Part shown: positions 1 through 5,736 of the stretch, one piece after another
How the letters are laid out: every line of letters starts with the position of its first letter
Numbering within the stretch: position 1 is the stretch's first letter
Origin: Candidatus Altarchaeota archaeon
Lineage (GTDB): Archaea > Altiarchaeota > Altiarchaeia > IMC4 > QMZM01
DNA length: 6,471 bases
Direction: 5' to 3'
Assembly: GCA_015523055.1 (NCBI GenBank)
Contig: WALD01000096.1
Location: 1 to 6,471 of the forward strand
Program-made: the position numbers and the translations under genes
Notes under the pieces: model-generated
What the model was told of the DNA's origin: nothing
The model's input: only the letters and a program-made list of their open reading frames with translations
Databases searched by the model: none

Positions 1-79
1 GGGTAGGGAGGGGCAGAATCACCGGTTTGGAATGACTCAGCCTCTCCAGAACCCGGGGGGTATTAAGGACATTTCTCAA
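1..79 (-). CDS. possible 5' end of a divergent gene, cut by the window edge (uncertain)
   Basis: A minus-strand frame is open from the TTG at 79-77 to the left edge, 26 codons. It begins (M/L)RNVLNTPRVLERL and ends VILPLPT at the edge, which reads like a plausible N-terminus. Codon use is only partly like the confirmed genes here: there is one AGA and one AGG, but also a CGG, which the neighbours rarely use. The TATA-like element at 96-103 is nearly symmetrical and could serve this strand, but its centre lies only about 20 nt from the TTG, closer than at the other promoters here. I do not recognise a family. The alternatives are plain intergenic DNA, or a plus-strand gene tail: frame 3 is open from base 3 to a TGA at 33-35. 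Confidence 0.2.
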   Translation of the reverse strand, partial: MRNVLNTPRVLERLSHSKPVILPLPT

Positions 80-88
80 ACTCGTAAT

Positions 89-103
89 CGGGAAACTTAT
101 ATG
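89..103 (+). promoter_or_regulatory. TATA box with purine-rich BRE-like element upstream of purQ
   Basis: A purine-rich stretch CGGGAAA (89-95) runs straight into CTTATATG (96-103), which resembles an archaeal BRE plus TATA box. Its centre is about 28 nt before the purQ ATG at 128. Archaeal transcription usually starts some 22-27 nt downstream of the TATA centre, so the inferred start lies within a few bases of the ATG and the mRNA would be leaderless or nearly so. No Shine-Dalgarno sequence precedes the ATG, which fits. The spacing is seen in the sequence; promoter activity is inferred. Confidence 0.55.
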
Positions 104-127
104 GTTTGCTTCACATATGCATAACAA

Positions 128-931
128 ATGGTTAAGGCGTGCATCCTGCTGATTGAGGGAACGAATTGTGAGGAGGAGACGAAGAGAGCCTTAGATAGGG
201 TGGGGATAGAGGCAGAACAGGTCCATCTGAAGCAATTGACAGGCAATGTGAGTAAGGACAGACAGAGAGATCTGCTTGATTATCAGATCCTGATGTTGCC
301 GGGGGGCTGGTCATCAGGGGATTATGTCAGGGCGGGGGCAATATTCGCTGCAAGAATCAAGAGCAGGCTGATGCCCCCGCTCAGGGAATTCATGGATATG
401 GGTAATCTTATTGTGGGAATATGCAACGGCTTTCAGGTTCTCACGGAGCTGGGAATTCTTCCGGGGTTTGATGGAATCTCCGAGCAGCCAGAGGCTGCCC
501 TGACAACCAATAAACCCGCAAGATTCCAGTGCAGGCCGGTATATATCAGACATGAGAATAAGTGCAGGATAACGAATGGGATTGAGAAAGACAGAGTTTT
601 GCAGATTCCTATTGCTCATGCCGAGGGAAGATTCACCTTCGGAGAGAAAAATGAGGAATTCCTCCAGAGATTGATAGACAACAAACAGATAATCTTCAGG
701 TACTGTAGGGAAAACGGCGAGGATGCCGGGGAATTCCCCTGGAACCCCAACGGAAGTCTCTATGACATTGCCGGAATCTCGAATCCTGAAGGAAATGTTC
801 TGGGGATGATGCCCCACCCTGAGAGAGTCATTGACGGCATACAGGAGGCTGACTGGACCAGAACTGGCAGGGAGGAAGGAGACGGGAGAATCTTCTTTGA
901 GAGTATTAAAGAACATGCTAATAAAATATAA
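128..931 (+). CDS. purQ: phosphoribosylformylglycinamidine synthase, glutaminase subunit PurQ
   Basis: This is a cytosolic class I (triad) glutamine amidotransferase that hydrolyses glutamine and passes ammonia to PurL, which converts FGAR to FGAM in de novo purine synthesis. In the 267-residue product the N-terminal strand ILLIEGTNCE (6-15) is followed by LPGGWSSGDY (57-66) and the nucleophile elbow GICNGFQ (97-103, Cys99). HAEGRF (164-169), NPNGS (206-210) and MPHPER (228-233, His230 and Glu232) complete the family pattern, with the expected Cys-His-Glu triad. At 267 residues it is longer than the compact archaeal/Bacillus form of about 225-230. The extra length lies mainly between the nucleophile elbow and NPNGS and at the C-terminus, as in a longer PurQ subgroup. 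The ATG at 128 is chosen because it directly precedes the first beta strand and matches the TATA spacing. Neither purL nor purS lies in the window. The family call is secure. Confidence 0.96.
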   Translation: MVKACILLIEGTNCEEETKRALDRVGIEAEQVHLKQLTGNVSKDRQRDLLDYQILMLPGGWSSGDYVRAGAIFAARIKSRLMPPLREFMDMGNLIVGICNGFQVLTELGILPGFDGISEQPEAALTTNKPARFQCRPVYIRHENKCRITNGIEKDRVLQIPIAHAEGRFTFGEKNEEFLQRLIDNKQIIFRYCRENGEDAGEFPWNPNGSLYDIAGISNPEGNVLGMMPHPERVIDGIQEADWTRTGREEGDGRIFFESIKEHANKI

Positions 932-985
932 GCCCTAAACTCAATCAATTAACAAAGACTCAGGATACAAACTTCGTATTTTAGT

Positions 986-1056
986 AAGGGGGTAAAGTAA
1001 TAACTCAGAAAGAGTGGGCATACACCTACAGTATGTAATCCTTGAAGGGGGGTAGA
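986..1056 (+). repeat. two similar G-run motifs in the purQ-trpA gap
   Basis: The 191-nt gap between purQ and trpA (932-1122) contains AAGGGGGTAAA (986-996) and AAGGGGGGTAGAA (1045-1057). They are in the same orientation, with their G-runs 59 nt apart. A third G-run followed by TA (GGGGGGTATT, 55-64) lies upstream of purQ. No frame of useful length crosses the gap and I see no tRNA or structured RNA. A short inverted repeat, CATAC/GTATG (about 1020-1035), lies between the two motifs. The motifs could be protein-binding sites or chance G-runs in purine-rich DNA. No function is assigned. Confidence 0.3.
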
Positions 1057-1068
1057 AAACCAGGTATG

Positions 1069-1079
1069 AGAAAATATAC
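1069..1079 (+). promoter_or_regulatory. TATA-like box upstream of trpA
   Basis: The stretch GAGAAAATATAC (about 1068-1079) looks like a purine-rich BRE followed by a TATA box centred near 1075. A start 22-27 nt downstream would fall at about 1098-1102, leaving a leader of roughly 20 nt before the trpA ATG at 1123, unlike the other promoters here. The leader would then contain ATG-ATA (1100-1105), an eight-codon frame (MIEPIKEE) whose TGA at 1124-1126 overlaps the trpA ATG. GGAG at 1095-1098 is too close to that upstream ATG (1 nt) and too far from the trpA ATG (24 nt) to be a good ribosome-binding site for either. Confidence 0.4.
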
Positions 1080-1122
1080 GTTAAGGCTCTGAAAGGAGTA
1101 TGATAGAACCAATTAAAGAAGA

Positions 1123-1917
1123 ATGAATCTCAAAGAAAAATTCTCAGAACTTAAGAATAAAAAAGAAGGCGCCCTCATAGCCTATATCATGGCGGGGGAC
1201 CCCTCACCAGAGCTTACAGTAGAGATAGCAAACTCTCTCATCAGGGGAGGGGTTGACATTCTGGAGTTGGGCCTCCCGTTCTCAGACCCGATAGCGGATG
1301 GGCCGACAATCCAGCTTTCCGGGGGCAGGGCACTTAAAGCAGGAATGAACCCTGACATCTACTTCAAGATAGCAAGGAGGATAGAGCAAAAAATCCCGAT
1401 GGTCTGTATGACCTATTACAATCTGGTCTTGCAGAGAGGTATTGGCAGGTTCATCAGGGACTGCAGAAACTCCGGGATTTCCGGATTAATCGTTCCTGAT
1501 TTACCAATAGAGGAATCTCAACCCCTATTACAGGAATGCAGGAATTCTGGCATTGATCTAATCTTCCTGATTGCCTCTACAACAACTGAGAACAGGATAA
1601 AGAAAATTCTGAATTCCGCCACAGGTTTTCTATATGTTGTTTCTCTCCTGGGGGTTACTGGAGCCAGGGAGAATCTCTCCGGGGAGATAAAATCAACCCT
1701 TGAAAGGATAAGGAGCCAGAACCCCAGGGTACCCCTTGCCGTTGGTTTTGGTATATCAAAAAAAGAGCATATCAAAGAGGTTATGGAATTCGGCGCTGAT
1801 GGAGCCATAGTAGGAAGTGCCTTCATAAAGATAATTGAGGAGAATTCAAACAACAAGGAAGAGATTCTGCACAAACTCGGAGAATTCGCAAGAGAGCTTA
1901 AGGAAGCCACGAGATGA
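1123..1917 (+). CDS. trpA: tryptophan synthase alpha chain
   Basis: This TIM-barrel enzyme cleaves indole-3-glycerol phosphate to indole and glyceraldehyde 3-phosphate, and passes indole through a tunnel to TrpB. The 264-residue product is of normal length. It has AYIMAGDPS (20-28), and ILELGLPFSDPIADGPTIQ (46-64) carries both catalytic acids: Glu48 and Asp59, matching Glu49 and Asp60 of the E. coli enzyme. The loop motif GVTGAR (177-182) and the phosphate-binding segments VGFGIS (207-212) and IVGSAF (229-234) are intact. trpB and other trp genes are not in the window; upstream is a 191-nt non-coding gap, so this gene probably begins its own transcript with the fumarase beta gene 7 nt downstream. 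The ATG at 1123 is the only start that keeps the usual N-terminus. Identification is secure. Confidence 0.96.
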   Translation: MNLKEKFSELKNKKEGALIAYIMAGDPSPELTVEIANSLIRGGVDILELGLPFSDPIADGPTIQLSGGRALKAGMNPDIYFKIARRIEQKIPMVCMTYYNLVLQRGIGRFIRDCRNSGISGLIVPDLPIEESQPLLQECRNSGIDLIFLIASTTTENRIKKILNSATGFLYVVSLLGVTGARENLSGEIKSTLERIRSQNPRVPLAVGFGISKKEHIKEVMEFGADGAIVGSAFIKIIEENSNNKEEILHKLGEFARELKEATR

Positions 1918-1924
1918 CTTGAGA

Positions 1925-2518
1925 ATGCAACTCAGAACCCCGCTGGATAAAGAGGAAATCGGCAAGATAACGACAGGGGATTTAATCTATCTATCAGGCA
2001 ATATAGTGACTGTCAGGGACAAGGCGCACCAGAAGGCTCTTAGGGAGGGAGAATTTCCCTTTGACATAGAGAATGGGGTAATCTTTCACGCCGGACCCAT
2101 AGTAAGAAGGGAAAACGACGGCTGGAAGATAGTTGCAATAGGCCCGACAACGAGCTCCAGGATGAACTCTCTCGAATCCGATTTCATAAAAAAATTCAAG
2201 ATATCCGCAATCATTGGGAAGGGCGGAATGAATTCCTCTGTTATTGAGGCAATGAAAGGAAACTGCATCTACCTGTCGATGACTGGCGGTTGTGCAGCCC
2301 TGGCAGCAAGATCCGTCAGGGCTGTAAAGGGTGTCAAATGGCTTGATCTCGGAGTGCCGGAGGCAGTCTGGTTTCTCAAGGTTGAGAATCTGGGCCCCCT
2401 GGTCGTGGGGATAGACCTGAAGGGGAATTCCTTATACATGGATAAAGGTAGAGCGCCCTGCTATAGTGCCAGGGATGAGCCAACCCTGAAAACCAGCCAT
2501 ATTATAAATCCAAGATAG
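1925..2518 (+). CDS. class I fumarate hydratase / tartrate dehydratase type, beta subunit
   Basis: The 197-residue product matches the C-terminal (beta) half of class I Fe-S hydro-lyases, which reversibly hydrate fumarate to malate or dehydrate tartrate. Visible motifs are GDLIYLSG (18-25), TVRDKAH (29-35), HAGPIV (55-60), GPTTSSRM (73-80), GKGGM (98-102), MTGGCAAL (119-126) and LGVPEAVW (142-149). The Thr-Arg pair of GPTTSSRM and the Lys of GKGGM are expected to bind substrate. The 4Fe-4S cysteines belong to the alpha subunit, which is not in the window, so this protein alone should be inactive. The frame is open back to an ATG at 1835 inside trpA, but the conserved N-terminus MQLRTPL starts at the ATG at 1925, 7 nt after the trpA stop, so I use that one. 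The last 58 nt overlap the convergent exchanger gene. Fumarase is favoured over tartrate dehydratase only as the more common role in archaea. Confidence 0.88.
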   Translation: MQLRTPLDKEEIGKITTGDLIYLSGNIVTVRDKAHQKALREGEFPFDIENGVIFHAGPIVRRENDGWKIVAIGPTTSSRMNSLESDFIKKFKISAIIGKGGMNSSVIEAMKGNCIYLSMTGGCAALAARSVRAVKGVKWLDLGVPEAVWFLKVENLGPLVVGIDLKGNSLYMDKGRAPCYSARDEPTLKTSHIINPR

Positions 2519-3627
2519 AGGATAATAAAGCCGAATGCCTCAAACATCCTGATAATCCAGCCACTTCTTATAAAGATCACACATAGGACTGTCATGAGGA
2601 GCATGAAAGGGATTGTAGTTGTTAGCTCAAATACCGATACAGGGATGGGAGATATTATAGCTGAAACACCAAGAATAAGACCAATGTTTGCTATATTGCT
2701 ACCGATTATGTTCCCTAGAATCATGTTCCCCAGCTCTTTTCTTGCCGATATCAGGGCAACCGAAAGTTCGGGAAGTGAGGTACCTAGTGCTATCACGGTT
2801 ATTGCAATAAAGCTATTTGGAACTCCCAGAAGGGATGCCATATCCACTGCACTCTGAACCAGATACTTAGCCCCCAAAAAGATACCAACAGAGCTTACTG
2901 CAATAAGAATTATCTCTTTATGAATTCCTCCCCCCGACCTCATTCTAAGGAATTCTGCAATTCTGATATATGTCCTGTAATCAATAACAAATTTTACAAT
3001 CCTGAATGGAGCAATTCCCATCCTGATTGTAATCTTTGTAAGACTTTTATGTGTCTCTGGATCAATGCTCTTTCTTATCGCCCCTTTATATGTTTTTATA
3101 TCGAGAAGATCACCAAACCTTACTCTCTCTCTCATATATGATCTAAACCGATATATCCTTTCAAGACCGGGATGAATTCCAAGGATAATCCCAATATAGG
3201 TGAAAAAAAGAAACAGAAGAATTATCCCCTCCAGGGAAGACAGCTTACTGTCCCGGGCAAAGATATAAAAGATGAAGGAACTCCCCAGGAGGAGTATGGA
3301 ATCCTTCCTGAATATATTCGGCTCTATTTTAAGGACGGCAATGAACCCCGAAATCCCCAGAATCAACCCTATATTTGCTATGTTGCTACCTATTACGTTC
3401 CCGGTAACTATGCCTGGACTTCCCGATGTTACTGCAATAACTGATGTTACTAACTCAGGCAGCGATGTCCCAACAGCAACAAGAGTCAGGCCTATTACGA
3501 AATCGGATATACCGAATATTTTTGCCACCCTCTCTGCGGAGTCCACAAAAACATCGCTGCTTTTAAGCAGGATGACCAGCCCCATAAACAGGACGAGGAT
3601 TGAAATCAACAGCTCCATATTAATCAT
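2461..3627 (-). CDS. CaCA-family cation:Ca2+ exchanger (YrbG/NCX-like) with a large cytosolic loop
   Basis: This is an integral membrane antiporter of the Ca2+:cation family, most likely exchanging Ca2+ for Na+ or H+. The 388-residue product shows two inverted five-helix halves, with helices at about 5-22, 42-68, 76-100, 109-125 and 131-151, then 237-257, 271-295, 303-326, 334-354 and 364-382. Each half carries an alpha repeat: GTSLPEL (53-59, Glu58) with GNVIGSNIANIG (76-87), and GTSLPEL (282-288, Glu287) with GNIIGSNIANIG (305-316). The two glutamates are the expected Ca2+ ligands. Unusually for a prokaryotic member (commonly 300-330 residues), the halves are joined by a loop of about 85 residues with roughly 20 Arg/Lys against eight Asp/Glu. 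The ATG at 3627 overlaps the upstream stop as ATGA. An upstream in-frame ATG at 3699 would add 24 hydrophilic residues inside the previous gene, and one at 3618 would drop three. Ion specificity cannot be read from the sequence. Confidence 0.92.
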   Translation of the reverse strand: MINMELLISILVLFMGLVILLKSSDVFVDSAERVAKIFGISDFVIGLTLVAVGTSLPELVTSVIAVTSGSPGIVTGNVIGSNIANIGLILGISGFIAVLKIEPNIFRKDSILLLGSSFIFYIFARDSKLSSLEGIILLFLFFTYIGIILGIHPGLERIYRFRSYMRERVRFGDLLDIKTYKGAIRKSIDPETHKSLTKITIRMGIAPFRIVKFVIDYRTYIRIAEFLRMRSGGGIHKEIILIAVSSVGIFLGAKYLVQSAVDMASLLGVPNSFIAITVIALGTSLPELSVALISARKELGNMILGNIIGSNIANIGLILGVSAIISPIPVSVFELTTTIPFMLLMTVLCVIFIRSGWIIRMFEAFGFIILYLGFIIWLVFRVGSSLAL

Positions 3628-4532
3628 AAACGGGTTATATCCTTTATAATATCCGCCATCCCTATCCCCCGGGGGCATACCTCCAGGCAGCGGCCGCATC
3701 CAACACAGCCAAATTTTCCGTAATTCTCCCTGACATCGTTGAGCTTATGCTGAATCTTCTTCTTTGATTTTTTCATTCCGGTAGCTTTCTCAAGGGATGG
3801 AACGGTGGGACAAACAATATCACAGGAGTAGCAGCCTATACAGGTCTCATTGAGTTTATTCCAGTACCTGTCTGTCACGGATTCCAGTTTATTCTTTATC
3901 CCCTTTATATTCAGTTTGTTGATCCTGTTCTCGGCATCCCTCATAAGCCTCTCCTTTCTTTTCCTATGCTCCGCACTTGCATTTAGAAACAGGTTTGGGA
4001 ATCTATCAATAATCTGTTTTCCCTCACTACTAAAAATCTCAACAAAGTAGAGACTGCCAAGGTCAGTAAAGACAATATCGGCCCCCTTTCTTATCGATGG
4101 CCCTGTCCCGAATGTGGTACAGAAACAATTCCTTCCCGGCCATGGACAGTTCATACCTATAATCGTCGTCCTTCTCCTGTTCCTCTCATAATCATGATTT
4201 AGCATACCATCAAAGTAGAACTGGTCCAGAAGAGAGAGGGCATTAATATCACAGGCTCTGATCCCGAAGATAAGACTCCTTCCATCTATCTCAAATTTCA
4301 GGTTCTCCATATCCTCCAGATAATTCCTCTCACTGAAGACCGGATATGGTTTCCGGATAAAGAAATTCTTTGGAGAATTCTTTGTATTGATAAATTCAGT
4401 AATCACCTCTTTGCCGGATTTTATTCTCCTGAAGTTTACCTTCCCCCTAACATCCGTTGGAGCTATTACCCGGTAGTCCTCTCTCAGAGCATCGAGAAAT
4501 TTGGGGATACTTTCCCTGTTCGTGATTTTCAT
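3624..4532 (-). CDS. 4Fe-4S dicluster protein, hydrogenase beta subunit / AsrA-like
   Basis: The 302-residue product resembles the beta subunit of cytosolic NiFe (sulf)hydrogenases and anaerobic sulfite reductase subunit A, which carry electrons between a flavoprotein partner and a catalytic subunit. The N-terminal half has the family block FGIRACDINAL (89-99), then YERNRRRTTIIG (115-126) and NCPWPGRNCFC (128-138) with TFGTGP (140-145). The C-terminal half holds two ferredoxin-type clusters: CIGCYSCDIVCP (Cys231, 234, 237, 241) and CVGCGRCLEVCP (Cys276, 279, 282, 286). It is about 40 residues shorter than typical members, and the segment between the clusters lacks the WDSC-like motif I expect in them. 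There is no signal peptide or membrane segment, so it should be cytosolic. It starts 5 nt after trpS and its stop overlaps the exchanger start, so it is in their operon. None of its usual partners (gamma flavoprotein, NiFe or sulfite-reductase subunits) is nearby. The family is well supported; the reaction is unknown. Confidence 0.82.
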   Translation of the reverse strand: MKITNRESIPKFLDALREDYRVIAPTDVRGKVNFRRIKSGKEVITEFINTKNSPKNFFIRKPYPVFSERNYLEDMENLKFEIDGRSLIFGIRACDINALSLLDQFYFDGMLNHDYERNRRRTTIIGMNCPWPGRNCFCTTFGTGPSIRKGADIVFTDLGSLYFVEIFSSEGKQIIDRFPNLFLNASAEHRKRKERLMRDAENRINKLNIKGIKNKLESVTDRYWNKLNETCIGCYSCDIVCPTVPSLEKATGMKKSKKKIQHKLNDVRENYGKFGCVGCGRCLEVCPRGIGMADIIKDITRL

Positions 4533-4537
4533 GGGTA

Positions 4538-5698
4538 TTAAGATTTATAGAATTCCCCGATAATATCCTCTGCTTTTTCCAGATTTTTCTGATGCCTGTG
4601 TAAGAATTCAGATAGCATGTCGGAGCAGGTTGCCTTGCATTCCCCACAGATTCTCTCTCCCCCCTTGCATTCCCGGTATATCTTCTCAAGCTCCTTATCG
4701 TCATCCACCAGATGATATAGGTAGAGATTATAGATGGTGCAGTTCTCGGGGACCCCGCCCTTCTCGCGCTGTTCATCAACCGTTGCCCTGCCTCCGGTCT
4801 TCGCACTCATTATCTTATTTATCGCATCTCTGGGTGTTTCAGAGAGCGCAAGATAGGAGCTGGGATCGGAGGAACTCATCTTTCCTCCCCGTAAACCTCT
4901 CATAAATTTATGGTATGTAGATGAGGGAGGGACACATTCCATATCTCTTATGGATTCATCTTCCTTTGAGATTACCCCTTCATTCCGTCCGTTAATATCT
5001 ATAAATTCTTCCCTTTCAGCATTTAATCTGGAGGCAACATCCCGCGTAAGTCTCAAATGAGGGTCCTGGTCTGCCCCCACAGGAACTACAACAGGTCTTG
5101 GTCCACCTAGGTCAGGCAACTGGGGGTGGATAATATCCGCAATCTGTGCAAGAACCGAGATAATCTTACCCGGCGTAAGGTCTCCGTATATTGCTTTCAT
5201 TTCATTGAATGTTATCCTCTTAGAAGCCATATCCCTGAGACGATAGTATTCTTTTCTATAGTTTGACTGGAACCAGAATGTGACACCCTCTGGCTTCAGG
5301 CCAAGAGCAATATAGTTTTTTAGATACTCATTGAGTGCAATCTCTCTTGCTTTCTCAAAAGGTATATTGCGCATGAGCCAGGATTCAACATCAGCTGCAC
5401 AGATAAAGATTTCAGCTCCGAGGGACTGGTACCACACCATCTGATCAGCCACCATCTTATGACCAAAGTGAAATCTCCCGGAGGGCATCAGACCGGTTAT
5501 CATCACAAATGGTTTTTTATTCTTTATTGCACTGAAAATTCTGTCAAAATCTCTGTGGCCAAATATTATCCCCCTTCGGACATATCTGTTGTCTGGAAAA
5601 TACCTCCTGAACCTGTCAAAGGATTCAATTCCAAACTCATTAAAGAGATTCTGGTAATCCCCTATTGCCTGTGAGTCCCATGGGTCTATCCTTTTCAT
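4538..5698 (-). CDS. trpS: tryptophanyl-tRNA synthetase, archaeal/eukaryotic type
   Basis: This cytosolic class I aminoacyl-tRNA synthetase activates tryptophan with ATP and charges tRNA-Trp. The 386-residue product has MITGLMPSGRFHFGHK (66-81) carrying the HIGH-type signature HFGH (77-80), and GGKMSSSDPSS (271-281) carrying KMSSS. Between them, VGADQDPHLRLTRD (207-220) is typical of archaeal and eukaryotic TrpRS and helps separate this gene from TyrRS and bacterial TrpRS. The C-terminal segment RICGECKATCSDML (349-362) resembles the end of archaeal homologues. Length is normal and all motifs are intact. The ATG at 5698 is close to the start inferred from a minus-strand TATA box, so the mRNA is probably leaderless. 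The gene heads a three-gene operon, with the Fe-S protein 5 nt downstream. I see no leader peptide or other Trp-responsive element in the 38-nt upstream spacer. Confidence 0.96.
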   Translation of the reverse strand: MKRIDPWDSQAIGDYQNLFNEFGIESFDRFRRYFPDNRYVRRGIIFGHRDFDRIFSAIKNKKPFVMITGLMPSGRFHFGHKMVADQMVWYQSLGAEIFICAADVESWLMRNIPFEKAREIALNEYLKNYIALGLKPEGVTFWFQSNYRKEYYRLRDMASKRITFNEMKAIYGDLTPGKIISVLAQIADIIHPQLPDLGGPRPVVVPVGADQDPHLRLTRDVASRLNAEREEFIDINGRNEGVISKEDESIRDMECVPPSSTYHKFMRGLRGGKMSSSDPSSYLALSETPRDAINKIMSAKTGGRATVDEQREKGGVPENCTIYNLYLYHLVDDDKELEKIYRECKGGERICGECKATCSDMLSEFLHRHQKNLEKAEDIIGEFYKS

Positions 5699-5702
5699 CA
5701 GA

Positions 5703-5710
5703 GATATATT
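5703..5710 (+). promoter_or_regulatory. TATA-like box for the RNase HIII gene
   Basis: GATATATT lies with its centre about 30 nt before the GTG at 5737, so transcription is expected to start around 5730-5734 and give a nearly leaderless mRNA. The box lies just upstream of the first trpS codon (5698) on the other strand, where it would be transcribed in, or immediately abut, the trpS start region. The upstream sequence is not a clear BRE. Position and spacing are seen; function is inferred. Confidence 0.45.
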
Positions 5711-5720
5711 GGAATCGCCA

Positions 5721-5730
5721 ATAATATACT
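5721..5730 (-). promoter_or_regulatory. TATA-like box for the trpS operon
   Basis: Read on the minus strand, AGTATATTAT is a good TATA-like sequence whose centre is about 28 nt before the trpS ATG at 5698, placing the transcription start almost at that ATG. It lies only about 10 nt from the plus-strand TATA box, within the same 38-nt spacer, so the two promoters are interlocked. No Shine-Dalgarno sequence precedes the trpS ATG, consistent with a leaderless mRNA. Confidence 0.5.
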
Positions 5731-5736
5731 ATCAAG

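Noticed and set aside
1..14. G-quadruplex at the left edge
   Set aside because: Only three G-runs are visible before the sequence changes and the window edge cuts the region, so four tracts cannot be shown.
314..916. 200-codon open frame on the minus strand inside purQ
   Set aside because: It lies antisense to a gene with all family motifs intact, and its translation shows no recognisable domain; it is a shadow of purQ.
1100..1126. eight-codon frame before trpA as a leader-peptide gene
   Set aside because: There are no tryptophan codons, GGAG sits only 1 nt before the ATG, and no terminator/antiterminator hairpins are visible; kept only as a remark.
1835..1924. ATG at 1835 as the start of the fumarase beta gene
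   Set aside because: It would add 30 residues encoded within trpA in another frame. The conserved N-terminus of the family begins at the ATG at 1925.
3666..3675. 10-bp palindrome CCCCCGGGGG as a regulatory site
   Set aside because: It lies inside the Fe-S gene and is explained by the Cys-Pro-Arg-Gly codons of the second cluster motif.
3628..3699. ATG at 3699 as the start of the exchanger
   Set aside because: The extra 24 residues are hydrophilic, Gly/Pro-rich, and encoded in the region specifying the second Fe-S cluster of the upstream protein. The ATGA overlap at 3627 is the natural start.
2461..5698. antisense plus-strand open frames across the minus-strand operon
   Set aside because: They are short to moderate, lack recognisable domains, and are antisense to three well-supported genes.
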